Source: Spongiimicrobium salis (GTDB lineage Bacteria; Bacteroidota; Bacteroidia; Flavobacteriales; Flavobacteriaceae). From it: 64,000 bases of DNA. The stretch covers positions 62,001-126,000 of the forward strand of contig NZ_JBHEQA010000006.1 of NCBI RefSeq assembly GCF_043678055.1. The letters are read 5' to 3'. The first letter of the stretch is position 1, and each line of letters opens with the position of its first letter. The notes below the pieces were generated by a model. That model ran no database searches and was not told the DNA's origin. It was given only the letters and a program-made list of their open reading frames with translations. Shown one piece after another: positions 1-8,743 of this stretch. The translations under genes were made by a program, and so were the position numbers.

Positions 1-2
1 TT

Positions 3-107
3 GAGGAAATCGCAAGGGAAAAAGCCAAGGAAATGGAAAAAATGTATAATGGAGGCGGACGTAAAAAAGGAACAAATTCCAGCTTCTCCATCAAAATAAG
101 TGGTTAG
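3..107 (+). CDS. C-terminal tail of an unknown protein (cut by window edge)
   Basis: An open frame enters from the left edge and stops with TAG at 105-107, leaving 34 residues. The tail is charged at first (EEIAREKAKEMEKMY), then a Gly/Lys/Arg-rich linker (NGGGRKKG), then a short Ser-rich end (SSFSIKISG). There is no motif from which I can name the family. The next gene begins about 65 bases later on the same strand, so the two could be co-transcribed, but nothing ties their functions. Confidence 0.55.
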   Translation, partial: EEIAREKAKEMEKMYNGGGRKKGTNSSFSIKISG

Positions 108-172
108 TCAAAAATGTGGATTTTCTGTGCATTTAGTATCTTATGGTTCATTTAAACTACATCAATCAAAAA

Positions 173-1336
173 ATGAAGAACGTCATCACTCTAGGAATCT
201 TCCTATTCATAGGAATACTGAATGCACAGTTAACCACAATCCCCTTTGAAGAAAATAACCTTGTTTTTATTAAAGTAAAGGTCAATGATCAAGAAGAAGC
301 TTTGAATTTTGTATTCGATACGGGAGCCACAACAACCGTTTTGGATAAGAAGGTAGCACAGCGCCTGGGAATTCAACCAACGGCCACCACCTATGCTCAA
401 GGCACAGCAGGTTCTCAAAAATATGAAATAGCCCAAAGGCAGAAGATTAAAATCCAAAACCTGAACCTCGAAGGAATTCGTCTGGTCTTGGTAGATTTAG
501 AGGAATTGGAACAGCGGACCGGCGTAGCTTTGGAGGGTATTATTGGATACGATATCCTAAGGAGGTACGTTACGCAATTCAATTTTAAGGAAAAAACAAT
601 TTCCTTGTACGAGCATATCGATGAGGTTCCTTTTTTGGAAGATCATAAACAGTTTCCCATGACCTTTAAAAATACTTCTATCCCTCTTGTAGGCCTGGAA
701 TATACCCTTGCTGATGGAAAAAAACTTCAAGGGGATTTTTTATTCGATAGTGGAGCCAATCTTACGGTTTTGTTCAATACGCCCTATGCAAAGAAGAATC
801 GGTTGCAGCGCAAAGTAGGAAAGACCATAACGGGAAAAGCTAGGGGGCTTACAAAATCTTCTGCCTTTATTATGGGAAGTATTGAAGGTTTAACATTGTT
901 CGATTATACTTTTGGAAATATGCCCGTACAATTGGCCACCACGAATACCGGAGTTTCTGGCTCCAAACGCTATGCAGGAATTCTAGGGGCTAAGATCATC
1001 AATAGACTGGATATGGTATTGGACTATGCAGGAGGACATTTTTACTTTAAACCCAATACGAATTTTGAAAAACCTTTTGAATTTCCCTTGAGTGGCTTTA
1101 CCATAGAGAAAAGAGATGGAAGGGTCTATATCGAAACCCTTGTGGAAGGAAGCAATGCGCAACAAAAAGGTGTTGAAGAAAAGGATGAATTGCTGGGCAT
1201 TGATGGGGTTTCGGAACCCAATTTAAGAACCTATCGAAAATTACTAAAAAAAGAAGGTCATACCGTAAAATTAAAATTGAAAACGCCATCCGGTACAATT
1301 AAAGAAGTAGACATTCAACTAAAACGCTTGATCTAA
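173..1336 (+). CDS. Secreted retropepsin-like aspartyl protease with C-terminal PDZ domain
   Basis: The protein has two aspartyl-protease half domains, each with its own active-site motif: FDTGATTT (Asp near residue 49) and FDSGANLT (Asp near residue 192). A C-terminal PDZ domain (about residues 305-385) carries the usual carboxylate-binding loop region and 'KDELLGIDG'. An N-terminal hydrophobic stretch ending NAQ is a typical Bacteroidota signal peptide, so it probably works in the periplasm. I chose the ATG at 173 rather than the in-frame ATG at 143 because the signal peptide begins there (MKNVITLGIF). It lies 24 bases before an outer-membrane barrel gene, suggesting an operon. The substrate is unknown. 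Having both catalytic motifs in one chain allows an intramolecular two-lobe protease. Confidence 0.85.
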   Translation: MKNVITLGIFLFIGILNAQLTTIPFEENNLVFIKVKVNDQEEALNFVFDTGATTTVLDKKVAQRLGIQPTATTYAQGTAGSQKYEIAQRQKIKIQNLNLEGIRLVLVDLEELEQRTGVALEGIIGYDILRRYVTQFNFKEKTISLYEHIDEVPFLEDHKQFPMTFKNTSIPLVGLEYTLADGKKLQGDFLFDSGANLTVLFNTPYAKKNRLQRKVGKTITGKARGLTKSSAFIMGSIEGLTLFDYTFGNMPVQLATTNTGVSGSKRYAGILGAKIINRLDMVLDYAGGHFYFKPNTNFEKPFEFPLSGFTIEKRDGRVYIETLVEGSNAQQKGVEEKDELLGIDGVSEPNLRTYRKLLKKEGHTVKLKLKTPSGTIKEVDIQLKRLI

Positions 1337-1360
1337 AGCGACAAAAAAGCAATCAAAAAA

Positions 1361-4051
1361 ATGAAGAGAATATACATGCTCCTATTTATAGGACTGGGAT
1401 ACTTTTGTCCAAATCTTAATGCCCAATCGGTTACCGTTGAGGGGGTCGTAAAAGATTCTTTGAATCAGCCCTTGGAATTGGCAAATGTCATTGCTATTAA
1501 TAAAAACAGTAAGGGAATTGCTTCCTACGGCATTACGGATAGTGATGGCCGCTACCGACTTTCCTTAAAAATAGATAGTTTATATACCCTTCGCGTGAGT
1601 TACCTGGGTTTTGAGACCTGGGAGAAAGAAATACAACCAAAATCCAAAGAAAAGATCACTCAGGATATTGTATTAAAAGCGGCTGCCAATGAATTGGAGG
1701 GAGTAGAATTGGTACAAGAACTACCGATCAGTGTTTCCGGAGATACCATCATCTATAAAGCGGATGCCTTTACCGATGGTAAGGAGAAAAAATTGGAACA
1801 AGTCTTGGAGAAACTGCCCGGTTTTGAAGTAGGCGAGGACGGACAAGTAAAAGTGCAAGGGAAATCGGTGAGCAAAGTATTGGTAGAGGGGAAAGAGTTC
1901 TTTGATGGAGATACCAAGATGGCTACAAAAAATTTACCTGCGAACGCAGTGGATAAAGTAGAGCTGCTACGAAACTTCAACGATGTAAGTCCTTTAAAAG
2001 GCTTGCAGAGTGATGATCGAATAGCCCTGAACATTAAATTGAAAGAGGGAAAGAAAAATTTATGGTTTGGCGATGTGGCCGCAGGGGCAGGACCGGACGA
2101 TCGTTATACCTCCAAGGCCAATCTTTTCTATTATTCGCCCAAGACGAGTGTCAATTTCATCGGGGGAGCCAACAATATTGGAGAGCAATCGTTTACCCTG
2201 CAGGATTATTTCCGATTCAGTGGTGGACTGAAAAATCTGGGTAGACGATCGGGCTCTTCTTTTCAAATAAATTCGGACGATGCCGGATTGGCCTTTCTCC
2301 AAAACAATCAGGCAAGAAGTATTGAATCTGCTTTAGGGGCCTTAAACTTCAGCTACAATCCCAATAAAAAAATCAATTTTTCTGGTTTTGCCATCGCTTC
2401 CAATACAAAGACGGACCTTATTTCCAATTCCTTTAGGACCTATATTCGGGAACAAGGCAATAATGAGGAGAATTTAGCTTCGGAAACGGAGCAAGACAAT
2501 ACTTCGGGCCTGTTGAAATTATCTTCAACTTATACGCCCCATGCCGGGCTGCACCTTGCTTATGATGGATATTTAAAAACCGCTTCGCTTAACCAAAACG
2601 GACTTTCGAATTCTGATTTTGGAAATGTCAATAATGTCATTGGATCTACCGTAGCCCGACAGCCGTTTTCCATTGAGCAACTTTTGGAGGGTTTTTATGC
2701 CCAGAACGATAAAAACGTATGGTCTTTTGAGGCGAGCTACAAATATAAAAAACAGGACCCCACCTATGATTTAAGCACATCACAGGTACCATTCCTAGCT
2801 GCATTGGATCTCAATGGGGAAAGTCCCTTTGGGCTATTCCAGGATCAATTGATTTTTACCAATAGTTTTGATGCTGTGGTGAACTATTATCGAATTTTGA
2901 ACAAGACCAATCACATTAATTTTTCCATTGGTACCAACAGCAATCATCAAGGCTTGCAATCTTCCATCGATGAGCGCTTCAGCAATGGGACCAGTACACC
3001 CCTAACAAACCCTGGTTTGACCAATGATGTATCTTATGATTTTCTGGATTTGTATGCCGGGATCAGGTATAAGACCAAACTGGGAAAATTAACCTTGAGC
3101 CCGGGCTTTACGGTGCATAGCTATCAAACGGCAAATACACAACTGGGCGTGGAGACCGAATTGGACAAAACCCTTTTCTTGCCCAGTCTAAATGCCAAAT
3201 ATGATATTAGAGGTTCGGAGTCCATAAGCCTTACCTACAATACCCAAGCGGAGTTTACGGATATTCAAAATTTATCGCAGGGCACTATTATCCGAAGCTA
3301 CAATAGTTTGTTTTTAGGGAATCCACAATTGGAAAATGCCTGGTATCAAACCTTTAATCTCAGCTATTATAATTTTAATATGTTCAATTTTACGAATATC
3401 AATGCAAATTTGAATTATCAACGAAAAAAAGATGATATTCAAAATATACTCACCTATCAAAATCTAGATCGTAATTATACGCCTATCAATATTGATGCGG
3501 CCAATGAAAATTTGAGTGGTAGGGGAAGTTATGAAAAACGACTTTCGTTTATGAAAATTAGGGGAGAGGCCAATCTTACCTATGCCAAATACAATAATTT
3601 TATAGACGGAGCAGTAAATGAAAATACTTCTTTTGTACAAAACTATAAAACGTCTATAGATACCAATTTTAAGGAATGGCCCAATGTGGAAGTAGGTTTT
3701 GAAAAGATCATTAACGATTATCAAAGCTCTAGTGGATCGAGCACTTTTGTGACCAACCGACCTTTTGTGAACTTTGAGGCGTATTTCTTAAAAGGATTTT
3801 CGCTTATCGCAGATTACCAATACAATGACTATAAAAACAGAAATGGAAGCACCCAAAGCACCTACGATTTCTTGAATGCATCGCTCTACTACCAGAAGGA
3901 GGATAGCCATTGGGAATTTAAAATTTCTGGCTTAAATTTATTAAATACGACCTCTATCCGTAGGGATTCCTTTTCCAATAACCTGATCAGTACCTTTGAA
4001 TATTTGGTACAGCCGCGCTATGTGGTATTGGGGGTAAAATACGAATTGTAA
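1361..4051 (+). CDS. Outer-membrane beta-barrel protein, TonB-receptor-like, with carboxypeptidase-regulatory-like N-domain
   Basis: This 896-residue protein has a signal peptide (cleavage after NLNA, about residue 21). A carboxypeptidase-regulatory-like beta-sandwich follows at about 24-110 ('VEGVVKDSLNQPLELANV', 'DSDGRYRL'). A plug-like segment at about 115-225 contains 'LPGFEVGEDGQVKVQGK', and the rest is a long barrel with alternating aromatic residues, ending VKYEL. The layout matches the Bacteroidota outer-membrane barrel family (OMP_b-brl_3) related to TonB-dependent receptors. I see no SusD-like partner and no TonB box, so the cargo cannot be named. The upstream periplasmic protease is likely co-transcribed and could process the barrel or its ligand; that link is inference. 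Confidence 0.85.
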   Translation: MKRIYMLLFIGLGYFCPNLNAQSVTVEGVVKDSLNQPLELANVIAINKNSKGIASYGITDSDGRYRLSLKIDSLYTLRVSYLGFETWEKEIQPKSKEKITQDIVLKAAANELEGVELVQELPISVSGDTIIYKADAFTDGKEKKLEQVLEKLPGFEVGEDGQVKVQGKSVSKVLVEGKEFFDGDTKMATKNLPANAVDKVELLRNFNDVSPLKGLQSDDRIALNIKLKEGKKNLWFGDVAAGAGPDDRYTSKANLFYYSPKTSVNFIGGANNIGEQSFTLQDYFRFSGGLKNLGRRSGSSFQINSDDAGLAFLQNNQARSIESALGALNFSYNPNKKINFSGFAIASNTKTDLISNSFRTYIREQGNNEENLASETEQDNTSGLLKLSSTYTPHAGLHLAYDGYLKTASLNQNGLSNSDFGNVNNVIGSTVARQPFSIEQLLEGFYAQNDKNVWSFEASYKYKKQDPTYDLSTSQVPFLAALDLNGESPFGLFQDQLIFTNSFDAVVNYYRILNKTNHINFSIGTNSNHQGLQSSIDERFSNGTSTPLTNPGLTNDVSYDFLDLYAGIRYKTKLGKLTLSPGFTVHSYQTANTQLGVETELDKTLFLPSLNAKYDIRGSESISLTYNTQAEFTDIQNLSQGTIIRSYNSLFLGNPQLENAWYQTFNLSYYNFNMFNFTNINANLNYQRKKDDIQNILTYQNLDRNYTPINIDAANENLSGRGSYEKRLSFMKIRGEANLTYAKYNNFIDGAVNENTSFVQNYKTSIDTNFKEWPNVEVGFEKIINDYQSSSGSSTFVTNRPFVNFEAYFLKGFSLIADYQYNDYKNRNGSTQSTYDFLNASLYYQKEDSHWEFKISGLNLLNTTSIRRDSFSNNLISTFEYLVQPRYVVLGVKYEL

Positions 4052-4068
4052 TATTCCATACTCCTTTG

Positions 4069-4114
4069 GCAATAAGGTCAAAATGAAAACCTCATTCAAT
4101 TTTGGCTTTATTGC
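4069..4114. repeat. Imperfect inverted repeat downstream of the barrel gene
   Basis: GCAATAA (4069-4075) pairs with TTATTGC (4108-4114), and inside it CAAAAT near 4079-4084 faces ATTTTG near 4099-4104. A further pair, ACCTCAT/ATGAGGT, spans 4089-4129. No U-run follows directly, so this may be a weak transcript end or mRNA-stabilising hairpin, not a clean terminator. Confidence 0.35.
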
Positions 4115-4244
4115 TATTGTTGATGAGGTACTAAAAAAAAAGATGTATCCATAGGCCGAATGGCAAATCAAAGTCCAACTTTAAAATTGATCTTGTATTT
4201 TAATCCTATCAAATGTGTTGATCAAAGATTAAAATGTTGTCTGT

Positions 4245-5576
4245 ATGAATCTACTCCTTGTCATTTTAGTTGTTCTTGTCTTTATAGTAGTTGCCATTGC
4301 CAAATTTAAGGTACACCCTTTTATCGCCTTGATTCTGGCCGCAGTAATAACTGGATTTTTAATGGGCTTGGACGGGGAGGTAATATTGGATAAACTCAGT
4401 GAGGGCTTTGGGAAAACCCTGTCTAGTATAGGAATTATCATAGGATTTGGATCTGTGATAGGCGTTTTTTTAGAAAAATCGGGAGGTACGGCAACCATAG
4501 CGAAGTACATTTTAAAGCGCATTGGAACGAAAAGATCTCCTTTGGCAATGAATTTAACGGGCATTTTAGTTTCAATCCCTGTATTCTGTGACTCTGGTTT
4601 TATTATACTCTCCGCACTGAACAAAGCCCTAAGTAAAAAAACAGGGATTTCTGTGGTGGTTTTTGCCGTGGCCCTTTCTACGGGACTTTATGTTGCCCAT
4701 GTTTTTGTGCCGCCAACGCCGGGCCCCTTGGCCGCTGCCGCCGCTATGGATGCCGATTTGGGGCTCGTTATTCTTATGGGGCTTATCGTAGCCATTCCTA
4801 CGGCTTTCGTAGGGTACTTATGGGCCGTAAAATCGGGCGCTAAACTTGATGCCGAACATCACGAAGAGTTAGAGGTTGCTGATGAAATCACAGAGAGCAA
4901 TACCAGCGTTTTTGCCGTATTGCTCCCCATAGGAATCCCCATCCTGTTAATTGCTTTAAGATCTATTTCCAATTACCCCTCGCATCCCTTTGGAGATGGG
5001 AGTATAGCCAAAATCCTTTCTTTTATGGGGCACCCTGTGCCTGCTTTATTTATAGGCATTCTGTTGGCCGTACAATTGGTGAGCCGAAAAACTCCGGTGA
5101 AAGAGCGTTTAGGTTGGGTATCCAGCGCTTTAAAAGAAGCCGGGGTCATTATACTCATTACGGGGGCGGGAGGCGCTTTTGGGAGGATCCTCCGATCAGG
5201 AAATTTAGGAGTACTTATCGAAACCTATTTTACCGGGCTGGAAGTAGGGATATTTTTACCCTTTATCCTCGCGGCCATTTTAAAAACGGCGCAAGGCTCC
5301 TCTACCGTTGCCATTATTACCACTGCTACGATAATCGCCCCCATGACCGATGTACTGGGGTTGGAAAGTGAACTGTCCCGCGCACTTGCAGTCTTGGCCA
5401 TTGGAGCTGGAGCCATGACTGTTTCTCACATCAATGACAGTTATTTTTGGGTGGTTTCCCAGTTCTCGGGAATGGATACCAAAACCACTTTAAAGAGTCA
5501 TACCCTGGCTACTTTAGTGCAAGGAGTAGCCGCTATTTTGTTATTATTCTGTATTCAGATGCTTTTTAATGGATGA
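4245..5576 (+). CDS. GntP-family permease (gluconate:H+ symporter type)
   Basis: This 443-residue integral membrane protein has about 12 hydrophobic segments and no signal peptide. Landmarks of the GntP/Gnt family are the N-terminal 'FKVHPFIALILAA' helix, the acid-containing 'FCDSGF' region, the 'VPPTPGPLAAAAAM' loop and the C-terminal 'KTAQGSSTVAIITTATI' motif. Family members import gluconate or related sugar acids with protons. No sugar-acid kinase or dehydratase lies next to it, so the substrate (gluconate, glycerate or another hydroxy acid) cannot be decided. It appears to be a single-gene unit: 193 bases separate it from the upstream barrel gene and the next gene is convergent. Confidence 0.9.
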   Translation: MNLLLVILVVLVFIVVAIAKFKVHPFIALILAAVITGFLMGLDGEVILDKLSEGFGKTLSSIGIIIGFGSVIGVFLEKSGGTATIAKYILKRIGTKRSPLAMNLTGILVSIPVFCDSGFIILSALNKALSKKTGISVVVFAVALSTGLYVAHVFVPPTPGPLAAAAAMDADLGLVILMGLIVAIPTAFVGYLWAVKSGAKLDAEHHEELEVADEITESNTSVFAVLLPIGIPILLIALRSISNYPSHPFGDGSIAKILSFMGHPVPALFIGILLAVQLVSRKTPVKERLGWVSSALKEAGVIILITGAGGAFGRILRSGNLGVLIETYFTGLEVGIFLPFILAAILKTAQGSSTVAIITTATIIAPMTDVLGLESELSRALAVLAIGAGAMTVSHINDSYFWVVSQFSGMDTKTTLKSHTLATLVQGVAAILLLFCIQMLFNG

Positions 5577-5691
5577 TGACCATAAAAAAGAGGAACATTA
5601 TAAAAAAACCATAGACTCCTGCAAGGAAAACAGATCTGCAATAACGACAACAGTTTCTTAGAAGGGCTATTTCCCGACAGCGGATATTCCC

Positions 5692-6834
5692 TTACTTCCC
5701 TCCAAAAACGTAGGATAACTTTAGATTAAAACTATTGTTATCCAAACGAACACCAAAATTATCAGCATCGGAAAATACCTGGGCACTATACTCCGGAACA
5801 TACAATATTCCCAATCGGATGTTTTTGTGGATGGTAGCTCCTATTTCAATCCCTGCATTGAGGCTAGTATCGGAATCTTCCAAAGGGTTGGGAAAACCAT
5901 CAAGGCCTGGAAAACCGGAAAAATCCAAGGTATAGCGGTCAACGGCCAGTCCCACACTAAATTTGATATAGGGACTTAGGTTGCTGTCTTTGTAGAATAC
6001 GACCCTAGGACCAAACAATAGGCGGAAAGCGCTTTTTTCTACAGGGCCATCCGAGGCATTGACCAAATAAGTGGCGGTGACATCAAAGAAAAAGGTGTTT
6101 TTGTAGGCTTTTAAATAGGAAGGGGAAAAGCTTCCGCCTACAAAAAAGGATAAACCATTGAGGCTGGCATCAAAATTTTGCCCTCCCACAAGACCGTCAT
6201 TGCTCTCAAAGAAATAGCCAACACCTACATCCAAGGTATAGGTACTTCCTTCTTCGTCATAGGCCAAATCCTTAATTTGTGTATCGGTCAAGACATATCC
6301 TTCCTCAAAATTTTCACAATTGTTGTATTGGGTGGTGAGATCATCAATTTTGGAATAGGAAAAACTATGGCTACTAACCAATTGTCTCACTTGGGGGCAA
6401 TCACTGAAAAGAATGGCCAAAACACCACGAGAATATTCCGAGATGCCTGTCTTATTGGTGGCCCGAGCCAGCACTTTACTTTCTTCATCGCTTTTTTGGA
6501 TGATGAGGTTGTTGGAGATGGGATTTTTGTACAGCCTTGCTTTCCCTTCTACGAGAACTTCTAACAGCTGAATGTTTCCATTGATTTTTTTGGTTTGATA
6601 GCTGCGCCCATTTTGATCATAGACCAAAGTGGCGTTGTCCAAACTTAAAATATTAAAGGTTTCAGATGTTGAGGCCTTAAAAACCAGGGCTTTAGTTCTT
6701 GGCGTCACCTTGTTGGAAAATGTTCCGGTATAGGTTTCGTCTTGTAGCATCAATTTGCCCGGATGTTTGAATTGCTGGGATTGTACAAGATAGCTACTGA
6801 CAAGGAAGAGGGTTACAATAAAGTGCTTTAACAT
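5692..6834 (-). CDS. Hypothetical outer-membrane beta-barrel protein
   Basis: This 380-residue protein starts with a signal peptide (MLKHFIVTLFLVSSYLVQSQ). The N-terminal half (about 21-195) is a soluble-looking region of unknown fold. The C-terminal half (about 200-380) alternates polar and hydrophobic residues and ends LKLSYVFGGK, typical of a small outer-membrane barrel closed by an aromatic/beta C-terminal strand. I do not recognise a named family. It is transcribed divergently from metK, with about 300 bases between the two start codons, and convergently with the permease gene. No partner suggests a function. Confidence 0.7.
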   Translation of the reverse strand: MLKHFIVTLFLVSSYLVQSQQFKHPGKLMLQDETYTGTFSNKVTPRTKALVFKASTSETFNILSLDNATLVYDQNGRSYQTKKINGNIQLLEVLVEGKARLYKNPISNNLIIQKSDEESKVLARATNKTGISEYSRGVLAILFSDCPQVRQLVSSHSFSYSKIDDLTTQYNNCENFEEGYVLTDTQIKDLAYDEEGSTYTLDVGVGYFFESNDGLVGGQNFDASLNGLSFFVGGSFSPSYLKAYKNTFFFDVTATYLVNASDGPVEKSAFRLLFGPRVVFYKDSNLSPYIKFSVGLAVDRYTLDFSGFPGLDGFPNPLEDSDTSLNAGIEIGATIHKNIRLGILYVPEYSAQVFSDADNFGVRLDNNSFNLKLSYVFGGK

Positions 6835-6956
6835 AGTTTTTTATTTTTTAGTCGATAATAATCCAATACATTACACTCTTTAAGGCAATGTTTATGGGAC
6901 TTATCGCGAATTTTAACAGATGTGCGGAACTCCACTGAATTCTTTCTTAAAAGCAT

Positions 6957-6986
6957 TTTGCCAACAAAACAATTTTCATACTTTTG
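6957..6986 (+). promoter_or_regulatory. Promoter of the metK transcript
   Basis: TTTG (6957-6960) and TACTTTTG (6979-6986) match the Bacteroidota -33 (TTTG) and -7 (TAnnTTTG) elements exactly, with an 18-base spacer. Transcription would begin near 6992-6994, directly in front of the SAM-II aptamer, leaving a leader of about 145 bases before metK. Confidence 0.75.
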
Positions 6987-7000
6987 CTAGCGAAGTTTAA

Positions 7001-7047
7001 GAGGAAAGATTTGACTGATTGCAACCTCATTAAAAATGCTAAAACAG
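7001..7047 (+). promoter_or_regulatory. SAM-II riboswitch aptamer upstream of metK
   Basis: The conserved SAM-II core is visible in order: GAGG (7001-7004), loop GATTTGACTG-ATTGCAA (7008-7024), CCTC (7025-7028) closing P1 with GAGG, an A-rich linker, then GCTAAAACAG (7038-7047). CTG (7015-7017) can pair with CAG (7045-7047) to make the pseudoknot. This matches the known SAM-II elements GAUUUAAC..AUUGCAA and GCUAAA. SAM-II is known from alphaproteobacteria and Bacteroidota, usually in front of methionine genes, and lowers expression when SAM is high. P1 is only four clear pairs here, shorter than usual, so exact stem borders are uncertain. Confidence 0.82.
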
Positions 7048-7138
7048 CGGTATCGATTTCCTATTCGATTCTTGTCCACTTTAGCGGGCTGCTCCTATTC
7101 CAGGTCAAATCTTCTTCCAAAAAAATAGAAAAAGAATT

Positions 7139-8395
7139 ATGGCATATTTATTTACCTCGGAATCTGTAAGTGAGGGACATCCAGATAAAGTAGCGGATCA
7201 GATCAGTGATGCTTTATTGGATAATTTTTTAGCATTTGATCCAGAAAGTAAAGTGGCCTGCGAGACTATGGTGACCACAGGTCAGGTGGTCTTGGCAGGA
7301 GAAGTAAAGAGCAATACCTATTTGGATGTACAATCCATTGCCCGTGAAGTGGTCAACACTATTGGGTATACCAAAGGGGAATATCAGTTTAGTGGAGATT
7401 CCTGTGGCGTAATTTCTTTGATCCATGAACAATCCCAAGATATCAACCAAGGGGTAGATCGTGGAGAAAAAGAAGAACAAGGAGCTGGAGATCAGGGAAT
7501 GATGTTTGGTTATGCCACCAAAGAAACGGCAAATTATATGCCTCTGGCACTGGATATTTCCCATAAGATTCTACAAGTATTGGCAGAGCTGCGACGGGAA
7601 GGGAATGCTATTCCCTATTTGCGTCCGGATGCCAAATCCCAGGTAACTATTGAATATTCCGATGACAATGTACCGCAGCGTATCGATACCATTGTGGTAT
7701 CCACCCAGCACGATGATTTTGATAGCAATGACGATGTCATGCTGGATAAGATCAAGGAGGATATTATCAACATCTTAATGCCTAAAGTGATTGCCCAGTT
7801 GCCTGCTTATGTACAGCAATTGTTCAATGATAAGATTACCTATCATATCAACCCTACTGGAAAGTTTGTGATCGGAGGCCCCCATGGAGATACAGGACTC
7901 ACAGGACGTAAGATTATTGTAGATACGTATGGAGGAAAAGGAGCTCACGGAGGAGGCGCCTTTAGTGGAAAAGATCCCAGTAAAGTGGATCGTAGTGCGG
8001 CCTATGCGGCACGTCACGCGGCCAAGAACTTAGTAGCTGCTGGAGTGGCCGATGAAATATTGGTGCAATTGAGTTATGCGATTGGCGTTGTAGAACCCAC
8101 TTCTATTTTTGTAGATACCTATGGTACCGCCAAAGTGGATATGGAAGATGGTGCCATTGCCCTAAAAGTAGGAGAGCTTTTTGATATGCGCCCTTTTGCG
8201 ATCGAAGAACGCTTAAAATTGCGCAACCCCATCTATTTGGAATCTGCGGCCTATGGACATATGGGGAAAGAATCAACGACTATTACCAAGGTCTTTGAAT
8301 CGCCTTATAACGGAAGGGTAGAAAAAGAAGTGGAATTGTTCACTTGGGAAAAATTGGACCATGTAGATGCGGTAAAAGAGGCATTTGGTTTATAA
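7139..8395 (+). CDS. metK: S-adenosylmethionine synthase (methionine adenosyltransferase)
   Basis: This cytoplasmic enzyme makes S-adenosylmethionine from methionine and ATP. The 418-residue chain starts MAYLFTSESVSEGHPDK, with the ATP/methionine-site 'GHPDK' near the N-terminus. It contains 'GAGDQGMMFGYAT' and the phosphate-binding 'GGGAFSGKD' with the following 'RSAAYAARH' helix. Length is slightly above the roughly 385-residue proteobacterial norm, as is common in Bacteroidota. It is a single-gene unit with its own promoter, a SAM-II riboswitch in the leader and a strong terminator, so it is very likely under feedback control by its own product. The product feeds SAM-dependent enzymes such as QueA and RlmN encoded later in this window. 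Confidence 0.97.
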   Translation: MAYLFTSESVSEGHPDKVADQISDALLDNFLAFDPESKVACETMVTTGQVVLAGEVKSNTYLDVQSIAREVVNTIGYTKGEYQFSGDSCGVISLIHEQSQDINQGVDRGEKEEQGAGDQGMMFGYATKETANYMPLALDISHKILQVLAELRREGNAIPYLRPDAKSQVTIEYSDDNVPQRIDTIVVSTQHDDFDSNDDVMLDKIKEDIINILMPKVIAQLPAYVQQLFNDKITYHINPTGKFVIGGPHGDTGLTGRKIIVDTYGGKGAHGGGAFSGKDPSKVDRSAAYAARHAAKNLVAAGVADEILVQLSYAIGVVEPTSIFVDTYGTAKVDMEDGAIALKVGELFDMRPFAIEERLKLRNPIYLESAAYGHMGKESTTITKVFESPYNGRVEKEVELFTWEKLDHVDAVKEAFGL

Positions 8396-8415
8396 ACTTT
8401 TCTGAAAACATATTG

Positions 8416-8452
8416 AAAACCGTGATTTCTTCTGTAGAAATCACGGTTTTTT
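8416..8452 (+). terminator. Intrinsic terminator after metK
   Basis: A perfect 14-base inverted repeat (8416-8429 with 8437-8450, sequence AAAACCGTGATTTC and its complement, loop of 7) ends in a U-run. It lies 20 bases after the metK stop codon. Confidence 0.92.
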
Positions 8453-8545
8453 AGTTTTATTCTGTCAGTTCAGCCTTACCTACCGTCAGGCAGGCGCAGT
8501 CGAGAACGAGTATGAGTGCTACAAAGTGGCAAACTTCGCAGAATG

Positions 8546-8691
8546 TGTCAGTTCGAGTGATTCCTTTTTCTGGAAGAAAAAAGGAATTGTATCGAGAACC
8601 TTTATAAAGTGTAAAAGTACTATGATATGAAAACGCTTCTCGATACATTTTTCTGTTTCACTGCGTTCACAAAAAAACACTCGAAGTGACA
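8546..8691. repeat. Nested palindromic element (MITE-like or REP-like)
   Basis: The outer arms TGTCAGTTCGAGTG (8546-8559) and CACTCGAAGTGACA (8678-8691) are complementary with one mismatch. The inner arms TGTATCGAGAA (8588-8598) and TTCTCGATACA (8637-8647) are perfect complements. The roughly 146-base unit contains no gene. Its outer left arm is shared with the neighbouring repeat modules, so the elements belong to one family. No transposase or clear target-site duplication is seen. Confidence 0.7.
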
Positions 8692-8711
8692 GCAATGTTT
8701 GAATGTGAAGT

Positions 8712-8743
8712 ATTGTCCCCTTGAGGGGATTTTAGGGGTGTTG
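8712..8743. repeat. CCCCTTGAGGGG intergenic repeat, copy 1
   Basis: ATTGTCCCCTTGAGGGGATT followed by TTAGGGGTGTTG. CCCC and GGGG form a small hairpin. A second, diverged copy lies at 12744-12774 between the fusion gene and metZ. The shared order is ATTG-CCCC-TTGA-GGGGATTT-purine-rich-TGTT. Confidence 0.6.

Noticed and set aside
6984..7169. A 61-residue open frame overlapping the metK start
   Set aside because: It runs through the promoter -7 element, the SAM-II aptamer and the metK start in another frame and encodes no recognisable protein.
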